Origin: Streptomyces sp. NBC_00154
Lineage (GTDB): Bacteria; Actinomycetota; Actinomycetes; Streptomycetales; Streptomycetaceae
DNA length: 64,000 nt
Direction: 5' to 3'
NCBI RefSeq assembly: GCF_026342835.1
Contig: NZ_JAPEMI010000002.1
Location: 1,674,001-1,738,000, forward strand
The notes under the pieces are model-generated. The model was not told the origin of the DNA, ran no database searches, and saw only the letters and a program-made list of their open reading frames with translations. Position numbers and translations under genes: made by a program. Shown one piece after another: positions 33,123 through 41,878 of this stretch (positions are counted from its first letter, which is position 1; every line of letters begins with the position of its first letter).

Positions 33123-35888
33123 ATGGTGTTGCCGGGGCGTCCCGCGGTTTTCCTGGGTCGGCGTGCTGAATGTGCGCTGTTCGACCGCTGGCAGGATGCC
33201 GTCAAGGCCGGTCGAGGTGGCGCTCTTGTGGTCCTCGGTGAGCCTGGTATTGGCAAGTCCGCGCTGCTAGACCACATGGCTTCGACTGCGGTCGGCTTCC
33301 GCGTGGTGCGGGCCGCCGGTGTGGAAGCGGAGGCGGAGCTGCCCTTCGGGGTGTTGCACCAGGTCTGTGCGCCGTTCCTAGCCACACTGGAGCACCTGCC
33401 CGGACCGCAGCAGGACACCCTGGCTGCGGCATTCGGGCTGCGGACAGGAGCGGCGCCCGACCGCTTCATGCTGGGCCTGGCCGTACTGGGCTTGTTGTCC
33501 GAGGCGGCGGCCCGCCAACCGCTGATCTGTGTGATCGACGATGCCCAGTGGCTCGATCTGGGTTCGGCCCAGGCGTTGACGTTTGTGGCGCACCGCGTCG
33601 GTGCGGAGCCCCTCGGCCTCGTGTTCGCCACTGCCGGTGGTGGTCTGGGCGGGTTGCAGGAGGTAGTGCTGACCGGGCTCGGCCCTGGCGACGCCCGTGC
33701 CTTGCTGCACTCGGCTCTGCACGTGCCGTTGGACGAGGAAGTCGTGGACCGGATCGCGGCGGAGGCCCGCGGCAATCCGCTGGCCCTGCTCGAGCTGCCC
33801 CGGACCATGACGGCTGCCGGGTTCGTGGGCGGTTTCGGTCCGACGGACACCGCAGCCGTGCCGGGGCGCATCGAGGACAGTTTCCGTAGCAGGGTCCTCA
33901 GGCTTCCGCCGGCCACCCGGATGCTGCTCCTGGTGGCCGCGGCGGAGCCGACCGGCGACTCCGCGCTGCTGTGGCGCGCGGCCGCCCGTCTGGGAATCGG
34001 GGTCTCGGCCGCGACGGCGGCCGAGGCCGACGGGCTGCTGTCCATCGGCACGCAGGTGGTCTTCCGCCATCCCCTGGTGCGGTCGGCTGTCTATCAGGCG
34101 ATGCCGCCCTCGCAGCGGCGGGCCGCGCACCGGGCTCTGGCCGATGTCACCGGTCCCTCGGAACCGGACCGGCGAGCCTGGCACCGCGCGCAGGCTGCCG
34201 TCGGCTTCGACGAGGAAGCCGCAGCGGAGCTCGAGGGGTCGGCTCACCGGGCGCTGGCACGCGGCGGTATCGCTGCCGCCGCGGCATTCCTGGAGCGGTC
34301 GGTCGTGCTCACTGCCGACCCCACCGCCAGGGCAGAGCGGGCGCTGCGTGCGGCACGCGCCAAACAGCAGGCCGGCGCGTACGACAGCGCTCTGGACCTC
34401 CTTGCCCTGGCTGACCGGGGGCCCGAGAACGAGCTGCGGGCCGCCAACAGTGAGTTGCTGCGAGGGCAGATCGCATTTGCCCGCAGTTTCGGTGGCGGAG
34501 CCGCCCCCGTGCTGCTGCGCGCGGCCCGCCGTTTCGAGTCCATCGACGTCTCCCGTGCCAGGGATGTCTACTTGCAGGCCCTGACCGCAGCGATGCTCGC
34601 CGGCCGGCTGGGCGACGAGTGCCGGATTGCGGAGGTTGCCCATAGTGCTCGCAGGGTGACTGCGGTGTCCGTGCCACGCGCCTCCGACCTCTTGCTGGAC
34701 GGGCTGACGCTCCTGATCGTCGAAGGCCGCGACGCCGCAGTTCCGGTGTTGCGCAGGGCGGTGTCGGCGTTCACCACAGAGGAATTGGCCCCTGAGGAGG
34801 AACTGTACTGGCTGTGGCTGGCCAGCCACGGCGCCGGGCTGTTGTGGGACGACGAGGCATGGCGACTCCTGGCCACGCGGCTGCTGCGATCCTGCGAGGA
34901 ACGAGGAGCACTCAGCATTCTCCCGGTTGCCGCAGCCACACGTGCGGCACTGCACCTGCTGGGCGGGGAACTCCTGCAGGCCGCGTCGTTGGCCGAGGCG
35001 GCCGCCGACGTCACTTTCATGACCGGAGCCGGCCCGGTCCCCTACGCGGAGGTGGGGCTCGCCGTCTTCCGAGGCCGGGATGATGAGGCCGCTGCCGCGA
35101 TCCGCACCGCGACCCGGAACGCGATGGCGCGGGGCGAAGGCATGGCGCTGACCTACCTGCAATGGGCCACCGCCGTGCTCCACAACGGTGCATGCCGGTA
35201 CGATCAGGCGCTGGAATCCGCCCGCCAGGCCGGAGCCGACTCCAGCGTCCAGCGGATCCGCAACTGGGCGCTGGCTGAGCTCATCGAGGCGGCTGTACGT
35301 ACGGGACACCAGGACCTGGCCGACGAGGCGTTGAGGGAGCTGTGCCAGACGACCAGACCCTGCTCCAGCCACTGGGCCGCAGGCGTCGAGGCACACTGCC
35401 GGGCTCTGCTTGCCGTTGGCGCGGACGCTGAGGACCTGTACCGCACGGCTTTGGGACGGCTTGAGTGCACCGGCCTGCGCGCCGCGGTGGCCCGTGTCCA
35501 TCTTCTGTACGGGGAGTGGCTGCGGCGCGAGCGCCGCCACCTTGAGGCACGAGACCAACTGCGGCAGGCATACGAGATGTTCGTACGGTTTGGCATGGAC
35601 GGTTTCGCCGAACGGGCCCGCAGCGAACTGTCTGCGGCCGGCGAGCCCACCCACAAGCGTCGGTCTCGGTTCGGTGAGCAGCTCACTCCCCAGGAAAGAC
35701 GTGTTGCGATGCTGGCGGCCGAGGGAGCTACCAACCCCGAGATCGCGTCGCGATTGTTCATCAGCGCCAGTACGGTCGACTACCACCTGCGCAAAGTCTT
35801 CCGCAAGCTCAAGGTCACCACGCGTACTCAGCTTGCCCGGCTGCTGCAAGATGGCCAGCCGATCCCCGGAGAAACAGATCGGCCCTGA
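33123..35888 (+). CDS. LAL-type (large ATP-binding LuxR) transcriptional regulator
   Basis: 921 residues. N-terminal P-loop with Walker A GEPGIGKSALLD at residues 39-50 after FLGRRAECALFDRW; Walker B LICVIDDAQWLD near residue 140. A long helical, TPR-like middle runs from about 330 to 830. The C-terminal LuxR helix-turn-helix is LTPQERRVAMLAAEGATNPEIASRLFISASTVDYHLRKVFRKL. LAL proteins are pathway-level activators in Streptomyces, triggered by ATP and a small ligand. No biosynthetic cluster adjoins; the nearest downstream gene is an acetolactate synthase. The antisense 845-residue frame over the same bases is an artefact. Confidence 0.92.
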   Translation: MVLPGRPAVFLGRRAECALFDRWQDAVKAGRGGALVVLGEPGIGKSALLDHMASTAVGFRVVRAAGVEAEAELPFGVLHQVCAPFLATLEHLPGPQQDTLAAAFGLRTGAAPDRFMLGLAVLGLLSEAAARQPLICVIDDAQWLDLGSAQALTFVAHRVGAEPLGLVFATAGGGLGGLQEVVLTGLGPGDARALLHSALHVPLDEEVVDRIAAEARGNPLALLELPRTMTAAGFVGGFGPTDTAAVPGRIEDSFRSRVLRLPPATRMLLLVAAAEPTGDSALLWRAAARLGIGVSAATAAEADGLLSIGTQVVFRHPLVRSAVYQAMPPSQRRAAHRALADVTGPSEPDRRAWHRAQAAVGFDEEAAAELEGSAHRALARGGIAAAAAFLERSVVLTADPTARAERALRAARAKQQAGAYDSALDLLALADRGPENELRAANSELLRGQIAFARSFGGGAAPVLLRAARRFESIDVSRARDVYLQALTAAMLAGRLGDECRIAEVAHSARRVTAVSVPRASDLLLDGLTLLIVEGRDAAVPVLRRAVSAFTTEELAPEEELYWLWLASHGAGLLWDDEAWRLLATRLLRSCEERGALSILPVAAATRAALHLLGGELLQAASLAEAAADVTFMTGAGPVPYAEVGLAVFRGRDDEAAAAIRTATRNAMARGEGMALTYLQWATAVLHNGACRYDQALESARQAGADSSVQRIRNWALAELIEAAVRTGHQDLADEALRELCQTTRPCSSHWAAGVEAHCRALLAVGADAEDLYRTALGRLECTGLRAAVARVHLLYGEWLRRERRHLEARDQLRQAYEMFVRFGMDGFAERARSELSAAGEPTHKRRSRFGEQLTPQERRVAMLAAEGATNPEIASRLFISASTVDYHLRKVFRKLKVTTRTQLARLLQDGQPIPGETDRP

Positions 35889-36579
35889 TGCCGCAACCCG
35901 GGCACAACTACGCATTCACGTGATGCCCTCGGGTGGGGGCGTGTGCCTACCGTTATCAGTGAAGCGGCACCGGCGCGGACTGGCGGCACACCGTCGGCCG
36001 TGCCTCGCGCGAGACACCGCGGAAAGCGAGCGGACCGCCATGATCACGCCTCTAGGACCACACCTGATTCTCCCGTGTCCTGCTACGAGGCATTCCACCA
36101 GTGGGCATGCCTCCTGCTTGCCCGCGACCCGCCCAGGCAGCACCATCGTCCTGAAGCGCCTCCAGGGGTGCACCCGGCCTCCACGATCGCCACACTGCTC
36201 GACCGCATGCGGCGGCGAGGTGGCGATCCGTAAGCTCCCGTGGCACGGCGGCGACTTGGGCTCGGGCGCCTTCAACCGCCTCGACAGCGCGATGCTCGTC
36301 CTCGACGACCTCCCTGGACTGGCTGCTCACGAGCGGCACCAGGGACATCGCCATCCACCCCGAGCTGCACATGGCCTGCCACCGACCGCCCAGTTCCTCG
36401 CACCAGAGCAGGACCGACACGGGCACGCAGACCCCGCCGGGCGGAGGGCGGGCGACGGCCCGGCCTCGGCCGAGCGCCGACCGGACCCGCACTGACCGGC
36501 CCGGCGACGGCACCACACCCCACGCAGCAACTGCCACCACCGTTGGGCAAACCCAACGATCAAGAAAGGCGGTGGGTAC
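35889..36579. other. Intergenic region, no gene supported
   Basis: About 690 bases between the LAL and alsS-like genes. Several frames are open, but none has a recognisable motif and the best candidate, MITPLGPHLILPCPATRH, lacks a family. The alsS promoter must lie here. Confidence 0.4.
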
Positions 36580-38262
36580 ATGCCCACCCCACCTGTCGGC
36601 GCGACCCAGCGCATGGTCGAGACCCTCTCGCAGTACGGCGTGCCGTACGTCTTCGGTGTCCCCGGAGCCACGAGCGACGCCGTTCACGATGCCCTGGCAG
36701 TCGGAGGCCCCGAACTTGTGATGTGCCGCCACGAACAGAACGCTGCCGTGATGGCCGCCGCTGTCGGGCTGCTGACCGGCACCCCCGGAGCGGTCCTGGT
36801 CACCTCAGGAGTCGGCACCACCAATCTGATGACCGCTCTGCTCACGGCGACGACTGATCAGCACCCCATGATTGCTGTCTGCGGGGCCGGGACCCGCCGG
36901 GACCGGTTCAAGCGAACCCAGCGGTCGATGGACGCCATCGCCGCACTGAGACTGGTCACCACTTACACCTGCGAAGTCCACGACCCCGACAACGTCCCCG
37001 AAGCCATCGCCAACGCCCTGCGTGCGGCGGTCACCCCGCCCCGCGGTGCGGCCGCGGTGGTGATTCCGGCCGACGTCGCAGGCGCGCTCACCGCCGCAAC
37101 CATCGTCCAGCCGCACAGGCACCCCTCTCCCGGCCCCGCTCCCGCCGAATACATCCACCGTGCCGCACAGATCATCCGCGCCGCACAGCAGCCCGTCCTG
37201 CTGGTCGGGCTGCGTGGTGCAGATCCCGAGGCCTGCGCCGCGCTGCGCGAACTGATCCGTGTCACAGGCCTGCCCGTGGTGGAGACCTCCCAGGCGGCGG
37301 GCATCGTCCCGCGCACACTGGAGGAGCAGTACGCCGGCCGGATCGGCCTTTTCCGCAACCAGCCTGGGGACGGCGTGGTGACACACGCCGACGTCCTGAT
37401 TACCGTCGGCTACGACCCCGTGGAGTACGACCCGGGCCTGTGGAACAGCGACCCGGCCCGCACGATCGTCCACATCGATGCACTGCCCGCCGAGATCGGC
37501 AGCCACTACCAGCCCACTCTGGAACTGCGGGGCGATGTGGCCGCGACGGTCGGTGAGCTGTCAGGGGAGTTGTCCGGGCTGCCGATCAACGACCGGACCC
37601 GAGCTGCCCTGGCCGAACAACGCGTCGCTCTGGCCTGTATCGAAGAGGAAGCCAGGTCGGTCCCGGCCACCGCTGCCGGCCTCAATCCCGCCGCGGTGAT
37701 CCTGAAGATCGCTGAGAACGTGGAGGACGACGCCACCGTGGTGTCCGACACAGGCTCGCACATCTACATGGCCCGACACTTCCGCGGACACCAGCCGCGG
37801 CGCATCCTGCTCCCCAACGGCCTGCAGACACCGGGAGTCGCCCTGCCACGGGCGATGACCGCCGCGCTGCTGCGACCGGGGACGCAGGTGGTGTCAGTCT
37901 CCGGGGACGGCGGGTTTCTGTCCAGCGCACCCGAAATGGAGACCGCCACCCGTCTGGGCCTCCACACCACGCACGTGATCATGCGGGACAACGCCTACGA
38001 CATGGTGGCCTTCCAGGAGCATCGCAAACACGGCAGGGCCTCCGGTGTCCGGTCGGGCGACTACGACATCACCCTGTACGCCAGCGCGTTCGGCGCCAGA
38101 GGAATCCGGACCGAGACCATGGACGCCTTCGAGACCGAACTGCGCAGATCTCTCGACCCGGGCCGACTCTGCGACCCCGGTATCACGGTCATCGACGTCC
38201 CGGTCGACTACGCACACAACACAGAACTCTTCGCGCAACTCCACGACAGCAATCTGAGATGA
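36580..38262 (+). CDS. alsS: Acetolactate synthase, catabolic AlsS-like
   Basis: 560-residue ThDP enzyme, the length of AlsS. The N-terminal domain has VFGVPGATSDAVHDAL and the catalytic Glu52 in CRHEQNAAVMAAA. KRTQRSMDAI and LVTTYTCEVHD follow the AlsS pattern. The ThDP-binding motif SVSGDGGFLSSAPEMETATR ... RDNAYDMVAFQE is in the C-terminal domain. It condenses two pyruvates to 2-acetolactate and CO2. There is no small regulatory subunit gene, consistent with a catabolic role, and no acetolactate decarboxylase nearby, so the product may leave by spontaneous decarboxylation or feed another pathway. AAAGGCGGTGGG precedes the ATG. Confidence 0.85.
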   Translation: MPTPPVGATQRMVETLSQYGVPYVFGVPGATSDAVHDALAVGGPELVMCRHEQNAAVMAAAVGLLTGTPGAVLVTSGVGTTNLMTALLTATTDQHPMIAVCGAGTRRDRFKRTQRSMDAIAALRLVTTYTCEVHDPDNVPEAIANALRAAVTPPRGAAAVVIPADVAGALTAATIVQPHRHPSPGPAPAEYIHRAAQIIRAAQQPVLLVGLRGADPEACAALRELIRVTGLPVVETSQAAGIVPRTLEEQYAGRIGLFRNQPGDGVVTHADVLITVGYDPVEYDPGLWNSDPARTIVHIDALPAEIGSHYQPTLELRGDVAATVGELSGELSGLPINDRTRAALAEQRVALACIEEEARSVPATAAGLNPAAVILKIAENVEDDATVVSDTGSHIYMARHFRGHQPRRILLPNGLQTPGVALPRAMTAALLRPGTQVVSVSGDGGFLSSAPEMETATRLGLHTTHVIMRDNAYDMVAFQEHRKHGRASGVRSGDYDITLYASAFGARGIRTETMDAFETELRRSLDPGRLCDPGITVIDVPVDYAHNTELFAQLHDSNLR

Positions 38263-38455
38263 CGGGCCGACGACCGCGGCTCCGGCGCAGCCCCCCTCCA
38301 ACTGGTCTCGTCGGTCGACCCGGCCCACGGTGCCCGATCAGCCGCGGTGAGGCGACGCGAATGACATGACGCCGACCGAGGCTGCCCACCGGCCCCACAG
38401 GACACCTGTCATGCCAGCCGGACCAGCCCCATGTCGTACGTGGCAGGAGGTTCTC

Positions 38456-38509
38456 ATGACGACGCAGACGACGCAGACGCACATTGTGACAAGCAGGAGG
38501 TTCTCATGA
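38456..38509 (+). CDS. Upstream mini-ORF made by tandem duplication of a gene start
   Basis: 17 codons, MTTQTTQTHIVTSRRFS, with AGGAGG upstream; its TGA overlaps the ATG of the phosphatase gene (ATGA). It exists because a 50-base unit holding ribosome site, ATG and the first codons is duplicated: GCAGGAGGTTCTCATGACG occurs at both 38443 and 38493. It would couple translation of the downstream gene to its own. Confidence 0.5.
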   Translation: MTTQTTQTHIVTSRRFS

Positions 38510-39855
38510 CGACGCAGACGCACATCGTGACAAGCACGGGCCGCGTGACTGCCGCGGGACTTGCCGTCAGCTTCTCGGCGGTACGGCTACGACCGCTCAT
38601 CGCGGTCGTGGTCGCCTCGGCCGTCCTGCTCGGCGTCACCCTGGAGGGCGTGATCGTCCCCGCGGACGTCCACCTCGTAGTGCTGCTGGTGGTGGTGCCG
38701 GCTCTCACCGCTGCGGCAGACAACACGCGTACCACCGTCAGTATGACCGCCCTGGCCTGTCTCGGCGTGGTTGCGGTCGACGTCGACGACGGTCTGCCCA
38801 GCTCACCGATCCTCCCGATCGACGTCCTGGGCCTGCTGGTCGTCTGCGTCCTGGTCCTCGTGTTCCGGCGCCTGCGGGACGTGGACCATCGAACGCTTCA
38901 TGCGGTGCGCTCCGTTTCGGAGACAGCGCAAAGGGCGCTGCTGCCCCCGTTGCCCTGTCGTGTGGCAGGTCTGGAAATCGCCACTGCCTATCGCTCGGCC
39001 GCCGCCCACGCACACATCGGCGGAGACGTGTACGCCGCCGAACGTGTCGACCGCACGGTCCGAATGTTGATCGGTGACGTGCGGGGCAACGGCTTGGCGG
39101 CAGTCGACGACGCCGCAGCCGTCATCGGTGCGTTCCGCGAAGCCGCGCACCGCGACGTGCAACTGGAGCATGTCGCCCTGTCCCTGGACGCCAGCGTGCG
39201 CCGCCGTGTCGACCAGGCCGGCCAGACGGACAGCAACGCCTCGGAGCGGTTCATCACCGCTCTCGTCCTGGAGATACCCGACGACCTCGACGTCGTCCAC
39301 GTGACCAGCTGTGGCCACCCCGACTTGATGCGCTCTCATGGCACAGACGTGGACCTCCTCGAAGTGCCACAGCCGGCACCACCGCTCGGCCTGGGCGGCG
39401 ACCAGGCGGCCTATCAGGTCAACACCTTCGGATTCGAGCCGGAGGACACGCTGCTCCTGCACACCGACGGCCTCCTCGAGACCCGCGACCCGGCGGGCGT
39501 CTTCTACCCGGCGCTGGACCGTTTCGCGCTCCTCGCCGAGGACGAGCCGCACCACCTGATCGAGCGCCTCATGAGCGACCTGACCGTCCATGCAGGCGGG
39601 GAGGTCCAGGACGACGTCGCCATGGTCGCGGTGCGCCGCCGGGCCGCACCGTCCACGGCGGGTGCCGACGAGGACGGCCACCACGCGAGTCCCGACCCTC
39701 AAACACTTCCGCGGGATTTCGACCAGGTACGACAAGACCGCCACCTCCTACGAAGCAACGGTCAGCCTGGCGTCGTTCGTGCTCTGGGCAAGATCCGTTC
39801 GAAGGGTGGATCTTGGTGGTCAGGCCTCCTCGGGATCGACGATTCGTCCTGCTGA
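38506..39855 (+). CDS. SpoIIE-type PP2C phosphatase with membrane N-terminus
   Basis: 449 residues. Four or so hydrophobic segments fill residues 20-125. The PP2C/SpoIIE domain follows: AQRALLPPLPCRVAGLEIATAYRSAA, IGGDVYAAERVDRTVRMLIGDVRGNGL (metal Asp residues), TSCGHPDLMRS and LLLHTDGLLETRD, ending with DVAMVAVRRR at about residue 384. Such enzymes dephosphorylate anti-anti-sigma factors. The 60-residue tail after that is read from IS5 remnant DNA in another frame and is not part of the family. Start at 38506 is preceded by AGGAGG and coupled to the mini-ORF. Confidence 0.88.
   Translation: MTTQTHIVTSTGRVTAAGLAVSFSAVRLRPLIAVVVASAVLLGVTLEGVIVPADVHLVVLLVVVPALTAAADNTRTTVSMTALACLGVVAVDVDDGLPSSPILPIDVLGLLVVCVLVLVFRRLRDVDHRTLHAVRSVSETAQRALLPPLPCRVAGLEIATAYRSAAAHAHIGGDVYAAERVDRTVRMLIGDVRGNGLAAVDDAAAVIGAFREAAHRDVQLEHVALSLDASVRRRVDQAGQTDSNASERFITALVLEIPDDLDVVHVTSCGHPDLMRSHGTDVDLLEVPQPAPPLGLGGDQAAYQVNTFGFEPEDTLLLHTDGLLETRDPAGVFYPALDRFALLAEDEPHHLIERLMSDLTVHAGGEVQDDVAMVAVRRRAAPSTAGADEDGHHASPDPQTLPRDFDQVRQDRHLLRSNGQPGVVRALGKIRSKGGSWWSGLLGIDDSSC
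39692..39790 (+). mobile_element. C-terminal remnant of an IS5-family transposase
   Basis: In a different frame from the phosphatase tail, the DNA encodes LKHFRGISTRYDKTATSYEATVSLASFVLWA, the usual C-terminus of Streptomyces IS5-type transposases (R-Y-D-K-T-x-x-S-Y). Only about 32 codons remain. Confidence 0.65.
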
Positions 39856-39950
39856 TGGTGCCCCCATTTCGGCCGGTGGCGGCGGCGTGCTGGTGTGCGC
39901 GGACCACAGGGGAGTCGATCTGGACCAGCCAATCGACGTCACCGGCCGCA
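39805..39950 (-). mobile_element. Central remnant of an IS5-family transposase, opposite strand
   Basis: Minus strand reads DVDWLVQIDSPVVRAHQHAA and then RSRGGLTTKIH, the segment around the first catalytic Asp and the R-S-x-G-G-L-T-T-K motif of IS5 transposases. It lies next to the plus-strand C-terminal remnant in inverted orientation, so the IS was rearranged or two copies collided. Confidence 0.65.
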
Positions 39951-40142
39951 TCGGCCTGGGCCTGGACTTGGAGGTGGGGTGGGACCACTCACGTATCGCC
40001 ACGAGGAAGACGGAACTCGTCCAAGGAGCCGGCGGTGACGTCGTCGGTGTCGTCGGGCAGTGCGGTCACAGGGAAGACGATCCTCTCTGCGACCGCGACC
40101 TGCAGACTGTCAGCCACCCGCGCTGCCCCAAACCGCGCTACG

Positions 40143-41006
40143 TCATTTCACCGCCGCGATCGCCGACTGAATGACCTTGCTCACGGCAGCCGGATCGGAC
40201 ACCAGGGTCAGATGCGAACCGCCTGGGTAGACAGTCACCTTCGCCCCCGCGCGACGCGCCATCTTCTTCTCCGACTCCGGTGTGATGATCTGGTCCCCGC
40301 TGCTGATGAAGTACCAGGAAGGGATCGTCTTCCATGCCGCAGCCTTGGAGGGGGTGTTGAAGGCCACTGTGCTGGCAGCCCGCTGGGTGGCCCACAGGTT
40401 GATCGCCTGGTCACGTGGCACGCTGCTGGCAAACTTCGTGACGAATACGTCCTTCTTGAGATAGAGGTTGGACGCCTTGGCGGGGGCGTCCGCGTACGAC
40501 ACGACGTCGTACAGCTTGGACGGCGGCCCCGACAGCGCGGACGTCGAGCCGCTGAGCTGCCCCGTCGTCTCCCCGACCGCCGGAGCGGCCGCGTCGACGT
40601 ATACGAGTGCCTTTACGTTACTCACTCCTGCCGCGGCGTTCGTGATCACCGACCCACCATAGGAGTGCCCCACCAGCACGATTGGCCCCGAGATGCTCTT
40701 GAGGAAGTCTTTGACCGTGCGCGCGTCGGTCGTCAGGTTCTGCAACGGGTTCCCGATGGCACGCACTGTATAGCCCGCGCGGCGCAGGATGTCGACCTCG
40801 CCGTTCCAGCTCGACGTGCCCGCCCAGGCCCCGTGCACCAACACCACTGTGGGCTTCGCCTGCGCATTGTCCGCTGCTTTGGCAGCCGGATGCCTGACTG
40901 TCGTGGCGCCGTCAGGAGGGGACGCCGCAGTCATGGTTGCAACAGTGACCGTGGCCACCGCCAGAGTCATTGGGATCAACCGCCGCCGTGTAGTGGACGC
41001 CTTCAT
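40143..41006 (-). CDS. Secreted alpha/beta hydrolase
   Basis: 287 residues with an N-terminal signal peptide (basic KASTTRRR then hydrophobic residues to about 30). Alpha/beta hydrolase motifs: oxyanion strand VVLVHGAWAGTSSW, nucleophile elbow LVGHSYGG, acid region SGDQIITPE and catalytic His in YPGGSHLTL. It resembles the salicylate-esterase/EstC-like group often annotated as alpha/beta fold hydrolase. AAGGAGG lies upstream of ATG 41006. Esterase or lactonase activity outside the cell is likely; substrate unknown. Confidence 0.87.
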   Translation of the reverse strand: MKASTTRRRLIPMTLAVATVTVATMTAASPPDGATTVRHPAAKAADNAQAKPTVVLVHGAWAGTSSWNGEVDILRRAGYTVRAIGNPLQNLTTDARTVKDFLKSISGPIVLVGHSYGGSVITNAAAGVSNVKALVYVDAAAPAVGETTGQLSGSTSALSGPPSKLYDVVSYADAPAKASNLYLKKDVFVTKFASSVPRDQAINLWATQRAASTVAFNTPSKAAAWKTIPSWYFISSGDQIITPESEKKMARRAGAKVTVYPGGSHLTLVSDPAAVSKVIQSAIAAVK

Positions 41007-41290
41007 CAGGAGCCTCCTTGCTACAGCTTCACCGGGGAACGCGTCCTCAAAAGGGTGAAGGGCCAGCGCACAAATCGGAAGCGAACCGCGCTTCAGCCAA
41101 CGACACGTCCCGAACCGTTCTCCCGACGTTAGCGCCAGGCCGCTGCATCGGCACCCGGGGCGCCACGGTGCCCATCCTGTCGGCGCAGATCCGCCATGGT
41201 CACAGCGCCAGCGAAGGCTGCCCCCGCCCGACCGGCGTGCCTCAGGAACCCGTAATGCGAGGCGTGGCTGGTCACTTTCCATCCCCTGAT
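41007..41290. other. Intergenic region before the IS200/IS605 element
   Basis: About 280 bases with no gene seen. It holds the promoter of the hydrolase gene and the unoccupied flank of the IS element. Confidence 0.35.
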
Positions 41291-41389
41291 CTTCGCAGGG
41301 AATCCCGGCCTTCAGGCCGGCCGGGGAATGCGATCCTGGGCCCGAAGCCGCGCAGTGCCGGAGTTCCCTGCGAGGACTGGCGCGAAGCG

Positions 41390-41818
41390 CTAGACCGGGC
41401 GCTTCTGGTTCTCGATGTACTCCTTGACGATGCTCAATGGTGCGCCACCGCAGGAGCCCGCGAAGTATGAGGGCGACCAGAGGACGGACCCCGTGCCGAT
41501 CCGGTTGATCCGGCCGGTGTACTCGGCGCGCAGATACCGGGAGCTGACGCCCTTGAGACTGTTCACCAGCTTGGAAAGGGCAACCTTCGGTGGGTAGTGC
41601 ACGAGCAGGTGGACGTGGTCGCCCTCCCCGTTGAACTCGCGAAGCTCGGCCTCGAAGGATTGGCACACGTCCCGCATGATCGCTTCGCAGCGCGTCAGCA
41701 TCTCGTCATCGAAGACGCCACGGCGGTACTTGGTGATAAACACCAAGTGAACGTGCAGGTTGTAGATGACATGGTTTCCTCGACGGATGTCGGGATCCGG
41801 CTCCCAGCGCGGTGACAT
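41390..41818 (-). CDS. tnpA: IS200/IS605 Y1 transposase TnpA
   Basis: 142 residues, full length. HUH motif GDHVHLLVHY (His68, His70), catalytic Tyr134 in SIVKEYIENQ and the conserved ITKYRRGVF segment. TnpA cuts and joins single-stranded DNA at the hairpin ends through a 5'-phosphotyrosine link. Start at 41818 with GGTGG just upstream. It lies back to back with tnpB. Confidence 0.93.
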   Translation of the reverse strand: MSPRWEPDPDIRRGNHVIYNLHVHLVFITKYRRGVFDDEMLTRCEAIMRDVCQSFEAELREFNGEGDHVHLLVHYPPKVALSKLVNSLKGVSSRYLRAEYTGRINRIGTGSVLWSPSYFAGSCGGAPLSIVKEYIENQKRPV

Positions 41819-41878
41819 CCACCAAGTCTGACACATGGTAAGGTGATCTCCGAACCCGACTGAAAAAGGGGTGGGCTG

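Noticed and set aside
33378..35915. 845-residue minus-strand open frame
   Set aside because: Exact antisense shadow of the LAL regulator, with low-complexity composition and no motifs.
40143..41666. Single 507-residue protein combining the hydrolase with upstream sequence
   Set aside because: The hydrolase has its own signal peptide and AAGGAGG site at 41006; the upstream part is non-coding and antisense to the IS left end.
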